Source: Psychrobacter sp. APC 3281
Lineage (GTDB): Bacteria > Pseudomonadota > Gammaproteobacteria > Pseudomonadales > Moraxellaceae
Length of the DNA stretch: 64,000 nucleotides
Direction: 5' to 3'
Assembly (NCBI RefSeq): GCF_030407815.1
Contig: NZ_JASDCS010000008.1
Coordinates: 165,419-229,418, forward strand
Below, piece after piece: positions 17,993 through 27,666 of this stretch. Made by a program: the position numbers and the translations under genes. Each line of letters starts with the position of its first letter. Position 1 is the stretch's first letter. The notes under the pieces are model-generated. The model was given only the letters and a program-made list of their open reading frames with translations, was not told where the DNA came from and did no database searches.

Positions 17993-18772
17993 TTGAGTGA
18001 CTTTGATAACGTGAATAATTCAGACAATTTTGATGAGTTCTTCGAGAGTATTGGCTATCGTTTTGACGAGTCATTCGGCAGTGGTTGGGAGCGTATCGCC
18101 CAATCGGTTAAAGATATCTATAATAAGACGACGGACAAGTTCGAAGATGAGTTGTCATTGCCCGTGGCACAGACTTACGTTAATGATGCACTACAAAAAT
18201 TCGTCACCGACAATGTAAAAGCCATTTTAGAGCTACGCGTCGAGATGCATGATGATTGGTTTCGTTTGTACTGCACTGTCAATGCAGGCGGCATCTATGC
18301 TGAGGTGGCAAGTAACTTTAGCTTAGTTCACGTTCAGCTCGATCGCAATGTGCAGCGCTTTGTATTTGGTCAGCAAACTTATACCGATATCTTAAATCTG
18401 CGCTGCGAATCTTTCGTGAAACGCCAAGGCGTCAAACTTGCGATTTGGTTTTATCATAGCGTCCTCAAAAAAGACCCTTTAGGCTTTATTCTGTCGTACG
18501 TCAATATTGCTCGCGCAAAAGACGAAGTGATTTATCTCGATATCCATCGTTGGTTAAAAAACAACAAAAAAATCATGAGTACCTTGCATAAGGTACAGAT
18601 AAATTATGGCGAGCTAGAAGAAGAGCAAATGATTTTGAAGGCTCAAATCAACTATCGTGATTTACTGGCAGCCAGCAGTAACGAAGATATCATCGGTGAT
18701 GATGATGATCCTGAATTAATGCAAGGCCCTATTAACCCCGTAGACGATGCGACTGAACCAAGCCAAGAATAG
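17993..18772 (+). CDS. Protein of unknown function, 259 residues
   Basis: I do not recognise this family. The product is soluble-looking, with no signal peptide or membrane segment, and acidic at both ends (SDFDNVNNSDNFDEFFES at the start; DDDDPELMQ near the end). The middle is a well-mixed globular sequence with many aromatic residues (DDWFRLYCTVNAGG, LAIWFYHSVLKKDPLG). The TTG at 17993 is chosen over an ATG at 17966 because AAGGA at 17980-17984 lies eight bases before it, the same arrangement as ybeZ. Codon use resembles the neighbours, arguing for a resident gene. It stands alone between a divergent spacer and a terminator shared with the convergent fpr gene. Confidence 0.72.
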   Translation: MSDFDNVNNSDNFDEFFESIGYRFDESFGSGWERIAQSVKDIYNKTTDKFEDELSLPVAQTYVNDALQKFVTDNVKAILELRVEMHDDWFRLYCTVNAGGIYAEVASNFSLVHVQLDRNVQRFVFGQQTYTDILNLRCESFVKRQGVKLAIWFYHSVLKKDPLGFILSYVNIARAKDEVIYLDIHRWLKNNKKIMSTLHKVQINYGELEEEQMILKAQINYRDLLAASSNEDIIGDDDDPELMQGPINPVDDATEPSQE

Positions 18773-18793
18773 CTCTCTAATGCTTTATCTTAT

Positions 18794-18844
18794 AAAAAAC
18801 GCTGCATCTTACAGGTTATTGCCTTATAAATGCAGCGTTTTTTT
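18794..18844. terminator. Bidirectional terminator between convergent genes
   Basis: AAAAAACGCTGCAT pairs with ATGCAGCGTTTTTT across a loop of about 24 bases. T runs flank both arms when read from either strand, fitting its place between the unknown gene and fpr. Confidence 0.8.
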
Positions 18845-18858
18845 ATGAAAGTCGATAA

Positions 18859-19686
18859 CTACCAGTAGTTCTCTACGGCAATATTGCCCTCACCGCGGCG
18901 ATTCATCACCAGTCCCAATGTCTTTAACGCCTCTTTAGTATCTTCTACCATATCTGGGTTGCCACATAGCATGACATGGGTAGTATCGATATCCAACGCA
19001 ATACCCGCCTGCTTCTCTAATGTGCCTTCTAGTAATAGCTTCGGCAGACGCTCTGACAACGCGCCTTCGACAGGCTCACGAGTGACGATTGGGATAAAGA
19101 TAAGTTTAGCGGGATTATCAACCAGCGCGCCAAAATCTTCTTGTAAACTCTCTATTTTCTCGACGTAAGCAAGTTCATCGAGCGAGCGTGCGCTATAAGC
19201 CAATACAATGTGCTCGTAATCTTCCCATGTTTTTAAATCTTGTAGCATCGATAAGAACGGTGCTAAACCAGTCCCTGTTGCTAGCAGCCATAAGTCTTTT
19301 GGCAATGGTTTTTGGTAACGTGCTAACGTCAAAAACCCAAATGGCATGGTATTAAGCAGTAGCTCATCGCCCACTTGTAGGTGCTGCAATTGCGAGGTAA
19401 ATGCACCGTCAGGAATTACGATAGAAAAGAATTCTATCACCTCATCAAAGGGCGAAGAGACAATCGAATACGCGCGAAAGACATCTTCATTCAATGCACT
19501 ATCAGCAGTTTCATCACCTGCCTCAATCTGTTGATAATATTTTAATTGACTAGGATTGACGCCCAAGCGTACAAACTGCCCCGCTGTAAACTTAAAACTA
19601 TCGGGACGGCTGACGGTAAAGCTAAATAAGTTCGGCGTCCATGTAGTTTTACTGAGCACCGTTACTGTTTGAATATTATCACTCAT
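18859..19686 (-). CDS. fpr: Ferredoxin-NADP reductase
   Basis: This is a 275-residue FAD enzyme moving electrons between NADPH and ferredoxin or flavodoxin. RAYSIVSSP is the FAD-binding RxYS motif, LLATGTGLAPFLSML the NADP pyrophosphate motif and VMLCGNPDMV the nicotinamide-side motif. The end RRGEGNIAVENYW, with the aromatic C-terminal residue, is typical of bacterial Fpr. An insertion of about 14 residues (QIEAGDETADSALNEDV) sits just before the FAD motif. Such reductases support iron-sulfur assembly and oxidative stress defence. It lies downstream of the nuo operon but is separated from it by a terminator. Confidence 0.93.
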   Translation of the reverse strand: MSDNIQTVTVLSKTTWTPNLFSFTVSRPDSFKFTAGQFVRLGVNPSQLKYYQQIEAGDETADSALNEDVFRAYSIVSSPFDEVIEFFSIVIPDGAFTSQLQHLQVGDELLLNTMPFGFLTLARYQKPLPKDLWLLATGTGLAPFLSMLQDLKTWEDYEHIVLAYSARSLDELAYVEKIESLQEDFGALVDNPAKLIFIPIVTREPVEGALSERLPKLLLEGTLEKQAGIALDIDTTHVMLCGNPDMVEDTKEALKTLGLVMNRRGEGNIAVENYW

Positions 19687-19773
19687 AATTATTCGTCACT
19701 TATACTTTATTAAACTGTATTTTTATAAGATACCTTTGATAGGCAAAAGAAAATAAATACCAAAAAGGTAAGC

Positions 19774-19822
19774 ATAAAAAAAGATGCGCCAAGCTTATCA
19801 TAAAGCTGGCGCATCTTGGTTT
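19774..19822. terminator. Terminator after the nuo operon
   Basis: AAGATGCGCCAAGCTT pairs with AAGCTGGCGCATCTT. Read on the minus strand, the hairpin ends in a run of seven T, so it should stop nuo transcription before fpr. A T run also lies on the other side. Confidence 0.85.
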
Positions 19823-19880
19823 TTTAACCGTAACAACAGATAGATCGCAGCGACTTATCTGCCGTATTAACTCAGCGACA

Positions 19881-21359
19881 TTACCAAATGCGAGCCAAAC
19901 TTGCCCACTCAATCATACTATTTGGCAAGATACCAAAGAATAGAATAATCGCCGTCACAGCAATGACCATGATACCACCGGTACGAATACCCCATTGCCC
20001 AGACACGTCAAACTCGATGAACTGCTTAGGACGTTTGAACAGCGTGAGTAAAACGCGTAAGTAGTAGAATAGACCAATCGCACTGCCCAAGATAATCATC
20101 GCAGCCAAGAACCAGTTGGTGCCTTGTACCGCAGCTAAGATAGCAAATAGCTTAGTGATAAAGCCTGCCGTCAACGGAATACCAGCCAATGACAACATCA
20201 TGATAGTCATGACAGCGGTCAATAATGGACGACGCCAGAATAGCCCTTGATAATGCGTCAACTCATCAGCTTCACCAGATAAGCGATACGGACTCGACAT
20301 CAACGTCACTACACCAAAGGCACCGATAGAGGTAAAGGCATAAACCGCCATATACATACTAGAGATACTATCAGCGGCCGAGCCAATGCTGACAATCACG
20401 ATCATCACATAACCCATATGGGCAATAGATGAGTAACCGAGTAGACGCTTAAGGCTAGTTTGACGTACTGCCAACAAGTTACCTACCAAGATAGATAAAG
20501 TGGCCATGACCATCAATAGCATTTGCACTGATGGCAATGCTAGCAAAGCAGTATCGATTAAGAAACGCACGGCTAGTGCCATCATCGCCACTTTTGATAC
20601 GGATGCTAAAAAGGTAGCGATAGGCGCTGGTGCACCTTCATAAACATCTGGCGTCCACATATGGAAAGGAGCAGCCGAGAGTTTAAAGGCGATACCAAAC
20701 ATCATCATTGCCGCGCCTAATATCAGTAGTGGCGACTCAAAGATATTGCCTAGCACCATGCTGATTGGCTTAAATGCTAGTGAGCCTACTTCTGCATAGA
20801 TAAAGGCCATACCCATTAGCAATGTCGCTGATGCAGTCGCCGACAATACCAAATACTTCAATCCCGACTCAAGCGACTGGTTGCGCATGTAAGTATAAGC
20901 AAGCAAACCATATAATGGTACTGACAGCATCTCTAGGCTCATAAAGAATGACGCCATATGCTGCGCGCTTACCATTAGCAACGCACCAATAGTCGATAGC
21001 AGCATGAGCAAGTACAGCTCTTCTTTATTGTCTTTTAGGTTGGCCAGATACGCATAAGACAGCGTACAACAAGCCAAGGCACAGATAAAAATCACCACCA
21101 TATTAAACTGAGCAAAGTTATCAATAACAAATAACTGCTCAGCGTTTGGTGCGATAGATCCGCTGTCAATCACACCGATCATCTGCCCGATAAGGGTAAA
21201 TAAACCAATGTTTAAGCCTGCCACTGTAATCGTACCAGTGACCATGTGCGAGCGTTTAAAGGTAATCGCGATCATAACCGTCAGTACCGTAATCACTACG
21301 GCGATAATCGGCGCGTAAGGCAACAATCCTATCAAATCATTCATCGTAATATCATTCAT
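19881..21359 (-). CDS. nuoN: NADH-quinone oxidoreductase subunit N
   Basis: NuoN is one of three antiporter-like membrane subunits that form proton channels in complex I. The 492-residue protein has about 14 membrane segments. Its family regions include YLVLSATASATLLMGMAFIY, KLSAAPFHMWTPDVYEGAP with the conserved membrane lysine, and KRLLGYSSIAHMGY. It is the last gene of the operon, starting three bases after the nuoM stop. The ATG at 21359 has GGAGG upstream; an internal ATG five codons later is a weaker option. A terminator follows at 19774-19822. Confidence 0.97.
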   Translation of the reverse strand: MNDITMNDLIGLLPYAPIIAVVITVLTVMIAITFKRSHMVTGTITVAGLNIGLFTLIGQMIGVIDSGSIAPNAEQLFVIDNFAQFNMVVIFICALACCTLSYAYLANLKDNKEELYLLMLLSTIGALLMVSAQHMASFFMSLEMLSVPLYGLLAYTYMRNQSLESGLKYLVLSATASATLLMGMAFIYAEVGSLAFKPISMVLGNIFESPLLILGAAMMMFGIAFKLSAAPFHMWTPDVYEGAPAPIATFLASVSKVAMMALAVRFLIDTALLALPSVQMLLMVMATLSILVGNLLAVRQTSLKRLLGYSSIAHMGYVMIVIVSIGSAADSISSMYMAVYAFTSIGAFGVVTLMSSPYRLSGEADELTHYQGLFWRRPLLTAVMTIMMLSLAGIPLTAGFITKLFAILAAVQGTNWFLAAMIILGSAIGLFYYLRVLLTLFKRPKQFIEFDVSGQWGIRTGGIMVIAVTAIILFFGILPNSMIEWASLARIW

Positions 21360-21362
21360 GAC

Positions 21363-22988
21363 TTAACGTGCCTCCATTACATCAAGCAGCTGCGACGCAT
21401 CTACCTGTGTCACTTGACTATATATATATGCGTTATTGATCCACTGCATAGCGTGACTTGAGGTATCAAGGAACGGCTGTGGGTACAGTCCGAGCCATAC
21501 CAAACCAGCAGCTAACATCAGTAGTAATGACAGCTCGCGCTTGCCCAAGTCTTTTAATTTACGTGCAGGCAAGCCATGTGATTTAGTCTCTCGCTCTGCC
21601 AATGCGGCGATGTTGTTTTCACCAAATAGTGCGCGATGAATCAAAATAAGCGAATAAAGGCCTGCTAGTACCAAACTGAATGTCGCAAAAACCACAAACA
21701 CTGGGTACTGAGCAAATGAGCCAAATAAAATCATGAACTCGCCAATGAAGTTACCCGTACCTGGAATACCTAGTAAAGCAGCACAGAAGAACATCAGTAT
21801 CGGTGCGTAGTAACGGAACTGTCCCCACATACCACCCATCAAGGTTAAATCGCGTGTATGCAGACGCTCATATAGCTGTCCTGCCATGATGAATAGTGCG
21901 GCTGAACTCAAACCATGAGCAAGCATCTGAATCATCAGACCTTGTAAGCTGAGCAATGTTCCAGCATAAATTGCTAGTACCACAAAACCCATGTGCGAGA
22001 TACTGGTGTACGCCAGCAGACGCTTCATGTCAGTCTGCATAAATGCAAGCCATGCACCGTAGAAGATACCAATTGTACCTAGGGTAATCGCTATCGGCGC
22101 AAACTCTTGTGACGCTGCTGGAAATAGCGGCAACACAAAACGAATCAAGCCATATGCAGCAGTTTTAATGAGCACCCCTGCCAAATCCACCGAACCTGCC
22201 GTTGGTGCCTGCGCATGCGCATCTGGCAACCAGCCGTGGAAAGGAATGATTGGCAACTTCACCGCAAAGCCAATGAAGAAGCACAGCATGATGGGATATT
22301 CCCAGCCGCCAAGTGACGTACCGAGCAAGTCATTATAGTTAAAGCTCACCACCCCTTTTTGGGCGTAGCTGATAATGACCAATACCAAAATACCGATGAG
22401 CATGATAAGCCCAGACGCTTGGGTATAGATAAAGAACTTGGTGGCCGCGTATTCTTTGGTTTTGCCAACCACATCATGACCCCAAATCGCGATCAAGAAG
22501 TAGATAGGAACCAGCATCATCTCCCAAAAGAAGAAGAATAAGAACAGATCAATGGCTAAGAAAACACCAATAACGCCGCCCAAACTCCATAGCAAGTTTA
22601 GGTGGAAGAAACCAACGCGGCGCTGAATCTCATTCCACGAACAAGCAACGGCTGCCACACCAAGCAACCCTGTTAAGGCCACCATCATCAATGATAAACC
22701 ATCTAGCGCTAAGTGAAAGCTAATACCAAAACTTGGTATCCATGGCACACTAAATTCTGCTACCCAAGGCACTGCAGCATCTGGTGCAATGACTTGCTCA
22801 CTCATACCGCTAAAATCACCTTGCTGCCAAAGCACCAATGACAAAGCAAAGGTCAACATCATACCGATCAAGGCAATCCAGCGCGGCAGACGTTTATTAA
22901 ATCGCTCTACCACCCAGCATAGCAATCCTGCAATAAAAGGAATTGCGATTAATGCTGGTAGCATCCACGTTTGTTGTAACTCAATCAT
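21363..22988 (-). CDS. nuoM: NADH-quinone oxidoreductase subunit M
   Basis: This is a 541-residue antiporter-like subunit of complex I. Family features include FFFFWEMMLVPIYFLIAIWG with the membrane glutamate, VKLPIIPFHGWLPDAHAQAP, and MKRLLAYTSISHMGFV. It is separated from nuoN and nuoL by three bases each, so the three antiporter-like subunits are made as a block. Length is slightly above the E. coli protein and nothing is missing. Confidence 0.97.
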   Translation of the reverse strand: MIELQQTWMLPALIAIPFIAGLLCWVVERFNKRLPRWIALIGMMLTFALSLVLWQQGDFSGMSEQVIAPDAAVPWVAEFSVPWIPSFGISFHLALDGLSLMMVALTGLLGVAAVACSWNEIQRRVGFFHLNLLWSLGGVIGVFLAIDLFLFFFFWEMMLVPIYFLIAIWGHDVVGKTKEYAATKFFIYTQASGLIMLIGILVLVIISYAQKGVVSFNYNDLLGTSLGGWEYPIMLCFFIGFAVKLPIIPFHGWLPDAHAQAPTAGSVDLAGVLIKTAAYGLIRFVLPLFPAASQEFAPIAITLGTIGIFYGAWLAFMQTDMKRLLAYTSISHMGFVVLAIYAGTLLSLQGLMIQMLAHGLSSAALFIMAGQLYERLHTRDLTLMGGMWGQFRYYAPILMFFCAALLGIPGTGNFIGEFMILFGSFAQYPVFVVFATFSLVLAGLYSLILIHRALFGENNIAALAERETKSHGLPARKLKDLGKRELSLLLMLAAGLVWLGLYPQPFLDTSSHAMQWINNAYIYSQVTQVDASQLLDVMEAR

Positions 22989-22991
22989 CTT

Positions 22992-24866
22992 TTACACCAC
23001 CGTCATCATTACCAGCACCAGCAATACAGCCATACCCAAGCCAAAGCTTGTGGCATAACCTCGAAGAGACCCTGTTTGTGTCGCAGACAATACTTTATTA
23101 CCAGCTGAAGCTAGCTTAGGTAACAGCAACCACGTTTTATCGATAGGGTCGGCTTTAAGTAAGCGGCCGATGAATAAAAAGGGTTTTACAAAAATTACAT
23201 CATATAGCGCGTCGAAACCTAGGCCATGATAGCACCAATGATATAGTGCCCCACCAATACGTGAGCGCTTAAAGCTAGTGAGCAAGCGACCTTTGTTGAC
23301 GACATATAATAATGCAGCCAATATCAAACCTGCTGCCATGGCACCCATCGCGATATACTCTGCGGTGTGCTTAGCATGTGCTTGACCGGCAACTTCTAAT
23401 AGATGACCCATGCTCTCTGGCAATACCCCATCTAATGGTGGCGTAATCCAAGCACCAACGGCTGTAGATAACACTAGCAACACGGTCAAAGGTAACCAGT
23501 ACGACACGCCTGATAGCTTATGCGCATGGGTTTTTTCTTCGCCAAAGAAGATGATCCAAATCATACGGAATGTATAAATCGCGGTTAAGAAAGCACCGAA
23601 TACACCCATATAGAATAGTACTAAGTGACCTGTGGCATACGTCTCCCAAAGAATTGCTTCTTTAGAATAAAAACCAACGGTAACCCAAGGTATGGCAGCA
23701 AGTGCACCGCCGCCGACGATATAACACCAAAATACCAATGGTATCTTTTTGCGCAGACCGCCCATCTTAAAGATATCTTGCTCGTGATGTACCGCAAGGA
23801 TGACCGCACCTGATGATAAGAACAGCAATGCTTTAAAGAAAGCATGGGTCATCAAATGGAAGATTGCCCCTTGCCATGCGCCTACGCCAAGTGCGAGGAA
23901 CATATAGCCAATTTGACTCATGGTCGAATAAGCAAGGATACGTTTGATGTCTGTTTGCGCGAGCGCACAGAATCCAGCAACGACCAGCGTCAATGCCCCT
24001 ACGCCGCCAACCCAATACAACAAGATACCTGGGGTCAGCTCAAACAATGGATGTAGACGGGCGATTAAATAAACCCCTGCCGTGACCATCGTTGCGGCGT
24101 GAATCAATGCCGATACTGGTGTTGGACCTGCCATCGCATCAGCAAGCCATGTGTGTAGTGGCAACTGCGCTGATTTACCCATCGCGCCGCCGACCAACAT
24201 CATCGTGGTAAGCATCATCGTTGGGTTATTAACATCGAACACTTCTGGTGCGCGCGTAATAATTTCTTGAATATTAAGCGTACCGAATTCGCGAAATAAT
24301 AAAAACAAACCAAAGGCTAAGAACACATCACCGACACGCGTGACGGTAAAGGCTTTCATCGCGGCACGGCCGTTGGCTCTATCATGGTAATAATAACCAA
24401 TCAATAGGTACGAGCAGATACCCACGCCTTCCCAACCGAGATATAGCAAGAACAAATCATCTGCGAGTACCAGTAATAACATACTGGCCACAAACAAATT
24501 CATATAGCTAAAGAAACGAGCAAAGCCAGTGTCGCCTTTCATATACCAAGAGGCAAACAGATGAATCAAAAAGCCAATCCCAGTAATGACCCCTGTCATG
24601 GTCAATGCAAGACCATCAAAGCTCAAACCGAAATGTGGGGCAAAATCGCCAACTTGGAACCATGTCCATAGCGGAACTTCAACTACCGTTCCAGCTGGAT
24701 TGGTGGTCAAAAAGGTATAGCTAACCACTAGCGTGCATAGTGCTGATAACAGCATGCTACCTACGCCAACAATCGCTGCGACCGTCTCTGATAACTTGTC
24801 GCGCATAAAGGCTAAAATCAAAAAGCCAATGAGCGGGAATATAAAGGTTAATGGTAATAAACTCAT
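22992..24866 (-). CDS. nuoL: NADH-quinone oxidoreductase subunit L
   Basis: This is a 624-residue membrane subunit at the distal end of the complex I arm, with the long lateral helix expected in its C-terminal part. Recognisable regions are LFLLYLGWEGVGICSYLLIG, KSAQLPLHTWLADAMAGPTP and IKRILAYSTMSQIGYMFLAL. The ATG at 24866 follows an AAGGATGATG in the mRNA. It lies four bases after nuoK. Confidence 0.97.
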   Translation of the reverse strand: MSLLPLTFIFPLIGFLILAFMRDKLSETVAAIVGVGSMLLSALCTLVVSYTFLTTNPAGTVVEVPLWTWFQVGDFAPHFGLSFDGLALTMTGVITGIGFLIHLFASWYMKGDTGFARFFSYMNLFVASMLLLVLADDLFLLYLGWEGVGICSYLLIGYYYHDRANGRAAMKAFTVTRVGDVFLAFGLFLLFREFGTLNIQEIITRAPEVFDVNNPTMMLTTMMLVGGAMGKSAQLPLHTWLADAMAGPTPVSALIHAATMVTAGVYLIARLHPLFELTPGILLYWVGGVGALTLVVAGFCALAQTDIKRILAYSTMSQIGYMFLALGVGAWQGAIFHLMTHAFFKALLFLSSGAVILAVHHEQDIFKMGGLRKKIPLVFWCYIVGGGALAAIPWVTVGFYSKEAILWETYATGHLVLFYMGVFGAFLTAIYTFRMIWIIFFGEEKTHAHKLSGVSYWLPLTVLLVLSTAVGAWITPPLDGVLPESMGHLLEVAGQAHAKHTAEYIAMGAMAAGLILAALLYVVNKGRLLTSFKRSRIGGALYHWCYHGLGFDALYDVIFVKPFLFIGRLLKADPIDKTWLLLPKLASAGNKVLSATQTGSLRGYATSFGLGMAVLLVLVMMTVV

Positions 24867-24870
24867 GACA

Positions 24871-25278
24871 TCATCCTTTCATCTCATTGGCGCTATCGAC
24901 ATCGAGATGCCCACGCTGATGATAAAAACGCAATAATATTGCCAGACCAATTGACGCTTCAGCCGCGGCCAAGGTCAAAATAAAGATAAACATAATCTGT
25001 CCGTCTGGATCGACCCAGCGACTACCTGCTACCACAAATGCCAATGCTGCCGCATTCATCATGATCTCAAGACTCATTAGCATAAATAAGAAGTTACGTC
25101 GTACCATGACGCCGCACAGACCGATAGCAAATAAAATACCTGCCAAAATCAGTCCATGGCTCATGGGTATCATACCCAGTACATTTTGCACCTCAGCAAC
25201 TGGCTGTACTAAGCCTGCCACCTCGTGGGCAAACGGCACGTTTGACACATCTTGTGCCACGCTTGCTGCTAGTACCAT
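24871..25278 (-). CDS. nuoK: NADH-quinone oxidoreductase subunit K with N-terminal extension
   Basis: NuoK is a small three-helix membrane subunit of complex [36 protein letters not shown] and [14 protein letters not shown] contain the conserved membrane glutamates. The usual NuoK is about 100 residues and starts at MIPxxHGL, which is residue 36 here. The upstream ATG at 25278 has a strong AAGGAG eight bases before it and shares one base with the nuoJ stop. The internal ATG at 25173 has no ribosome binding site. A 35-residue extension is therefore likely to be translated; it is not hydrophobic enough to be a membrane helix. Confidence 0.94.
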   Translation of the reverse strand: MVLAASVAQDVSNVPFAHEVAGLVQPVAEVQNVLGMIPMSHGLILAGILFAIGLCGVMVRRNFLFMLMSLEIMMNAAALAFVVAGSRWVDPDGQIMFIFILTLAAAEASIGLAILLRFYHQRGHLDVDSANEMKG

Positions 25279-26021
25279 TAGTCTGACTCCTTGCGCGTAA
25301 CTTTGTTCGCACCTACTTGACTACCTGCTTTCATGCCTACCTTCATACCTACATAGTCATGCGGGTCAACATCTTTATATTCGTAAGGCTTAGCCATTTC
25401 TACGCCGTCATGCTGTGTAAGCGTACTATCATTGTCGTATTGTTTGATACTGCCTACGCTTGGCTTGAAACTTTGGCTATCGTTACCGATGACCTCATCG
25501 TCGACTGTCTCTTTACCTAAATGATAAGCGGCGACCAAGGCTGCCAATAATAGCAATGCGGCTACTTCAACCAGCATAATGTATTTGGTAAATAACACCG
25601 TACCGACTGCTTTGGCAGAGATAGTCGTGCCACCCATCATGACAGCTTCATCATGATTGAGACCAATCATCGCATAGAGCACAACGGCAATAATTATCGT
25701 CAACCCTGTTGGAATCGCCCAAGTGCCTGCATCGAGCCAACGTTCTTCTCGCTCGTCATTACTCATGCCCAAGTTAAGCATCATAATGACAAAGACGAAT
25801 AGCACCATAATGGCACCAGCATAAACAACAATCTCTAATGCTCCTGCAAACGGCGCACCTAATACAAAAAATATCCCAGCAATTGCTAACAACGACACAA
25901 TCATCGATAAGATAGCGTGCACTGGATTGGCCTGAGTCACTACGCGCAGACTGGCAAATATCGCCACTGCTGCAAGTGAATAAAACCCAGCCAATTCAGG
26001 ATGGTTCAAAATACTTATCAT
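25278..26021 (-). CDS. nuoJ: NADH-quinone oxidoreductase subunit J
   Basis: This is a 247-residue membrane subunit of complex I. The first 165 residues carry five membrane helices, including [20 protein letters not shown], the TM3 segment with the pi-bulge region important for proton pumping. The last 75 residues are a polar tail (for example [18 protein letters not shown]) longer than in E. coli NuoJ. The ATG overlaps the nuoI stop by four bases and has AAGGAG upstream. The stop overlaps the nuoK start by one base. Confidence 0.95.
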   Translation of the reverse strand: MISILNHPELAGFYSLAAVAIFASLRVVTQANPVHAILSMIVSLLAIAGIFFVLGAPFAGALEIVVYAGAIMVLFVFVIMMLNLGMSNDEREERWLDAGTWAIPTGLTIIIAVVLYAMIGLNHDEAVMMGGTTISAKAVGTVLFTKYIMLVEVAALLLLAALVAAYHLGKETVDDEVIGNDSQSFKPSVGSIKQYDNDSTLTQHDGVEMAKPYEYKDVDPHDYVGMKVGMKAGSQVGANKVTRKESD

Positions 26022-26566
26022 GGTAGCAAGCTCCTTAGATCAATCGGTGCAGACTCATTTTGTGCTGCGCCTTTTGGTTTATCTGCTACCGCCATACCTG
26101 TCACACGATAATAGTTATAATCAGGGTATTTACCTGGTCCTGAAATGAGCAAATGCTCTTTTTCGTAGACCAAGTCTTGGCGCTTATATTCACCCAGCTC
26201 AAAATCTGGGGTCATTTGAATCGCTGTCGTTGGACAGGCTTCTTCACACAATCCACAAAAGATACAGCGTGAAAAATTGATACGGAAAAACTCTGGATAC
26301 CAGCGTCCATCTTCACGCTCGGCTTTTTGTAATGAGATACACCCTACCGGACATGCCACCGCACACAAGTTACAAGCGACACAGCGCTCGTCTCCATCAG
26401 GATCACGCGTTAGGACAATACGTCCACGAAAACGCGGCGGTACAGGTACCGGCTCTTCAGGATAAAGGATGGTGTCACGCGGTCTGAGCGCATGACTATT
26501 GACCATCCACATGCTGCGGACAATGGTAAATATACCAATGACGGTCTTTTTTATGGTAGTAAACAT
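26018..26566 (-). CDS. nuoI: NADH-quinone oxidoreductase subunit I
   Basis: This is a 182-residue ferredoxin-like subunit carrying clusters N6a and N6b, which pass electrons toward NuoB. Two 4Fe-4S motifs are intact: [15 protein letters not shown] and [14 protein letters not shown]. The ATG at 26566 follows an AAGGATAATAATCCC in the mRNA. It lies 55 bases after nuoH. Confidence 0.97.
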   Translation of the reverse strand: MFTTIKKTVIGIFTIVRSMWMVNSHALRPRDTILYPEEPVPVPPRFRGRIVLTRDPDGDERCVACNLCAVACPVGCISLQKAEREDGRWYPEFFRINFSRCIFCGLCEEACPTTAIQMTPDFELGEYKRQDLVYEKEHLLISGPGKYPDYNYYRVTGMAVADKPKGAAQNESAPIDLRSLLP

Positions 26567-26621
26567 GGGATTATTATCCTTATCAGCTTTACCCTAGTTC
26601 ATCAGTGATGGCTAGTAATGA

Positions 26622-27665
26622 CTATAACGTTGGGGAAAAGATCAAAATGACCGCAGCCGTAATCAACAGATTGATCAAGGTTACGGGCAGACATACTTTC
26701 CAGCCAAAGTTCATCACCTGATCATAACGCGGACGCATGAGTGAGCCTCGAGCCAAAACAAACATGGTCATAAAGAACAGCGTTTTAATCATGAACCAAA
26801 AAGCTGGTGGAATAAATGGAATATCTAAATTGAACGGCGCAAGCCAACCGCCAAAGAACAAGCAAGTCATCAAGGCAGAAATCAAGACAACGTTGACATA
26901 CTCACCAATGAAGAACATACCAAACTTCATGCCAGAATATTCGACATGATAACCTTCAGCCAGCTCTTGCTCTGCTTCTGGTTGGTCAAATGGATGTCTA
27001 TGCGTAACGGCCACACCAGCCACTACAAAGGTTAGAAAGCCAAAGAACTGCGGAATGATATACCAGCCGTCTGCTTGCGCTTCAACAATGGCACGTAGGT
27101 TAAATGAACCTGTTAGCGCAACAACGCCCATCAAAGATAAGCCTAAAAAGACTTCATAACTGATGGTTTGTGCCGCTGAACGTAGGCCGCCCAATAACGA
27201 GAACTTGTTGGCAGAAGCCCAACCACCGAACATCACCGCATAGACAGCAATACCTGCCATAGCAAAGAAAAACAGAATACCAATATCCCAATCAACCACG
27301 CCAAGCGTTGGCGAGATAGGAATAATGGCAAATGAAGCCAAGGCAGTAAACATTGCGACCGCAGGTGCCAACGTGAACATAAACTTGTCGGTAAAGTTTG
27401 GTGTCCAATCTTCTTTAAAGAAGATTTTGAGCATATCGGCGACTAACTGCAACGAACCAAAAGGCCCAACACGGTTTGGACCATAACGATCTTGCCACAA
27501 GGCCAGCATGCGGCGCTCATAAATAATCATCATCGCGGCAACCAATACTACGACTAAAAAGATGACTAGCGATTGACCCACCAAAAACAGAATAGACCAA
27601 GTATCAAAACTCATGCTATTGGCCAAAAAGCTTGGCACATCAGGGATAATACGGGTAACTTGCAT
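26622..27665 (-). CDS. nuoH: NADH-quinone oxidoreductase subunit H
   Basis: This is a 347-residue membrane subunit at the junction with the peripheral arm, forming part of the quinone-binding site. The conserved acidic loop is present as [20 protein letters not shown], together with [11 protein letters not shown] near the N-terminus. The ATG follows AGGAGGTGTAAT and lies one base after the nuoG stop, so translation is probably coupled. Confidence 0.97.
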   Translation of the reverse strand: MQVTRIIPDVPSFLANSMSFDTWSILFLVGQSLVIFLVVVLVAAMMIIYERRMLALWQDRYGPNRVGPFGSLQLVADMLKIFFKEDWTPNFTDKFMFTLAPAVAMFTALASFAIIPISPTLGVVDWDIGILFFFAMAGIAVYAVMFGGWASANKFSLLGGLRSAAQTISYEVFLGLSLMGVVALTGSFNLRAIVEAQADGWYIIPQFFGFLTFVVAGVAVTHRHPFDQPEAEQELAEGYHVEYSGMKFGMFFIGEYVNVVLISALMTCLFFGGWLAPFNLDIPFIPPAFWFMIKTLFFMTMFVLARGSLMRPRYDQVMNFGWKVCLPVTLINLLITAAVILIFSPTL

Positions 27666-27666
27666 A

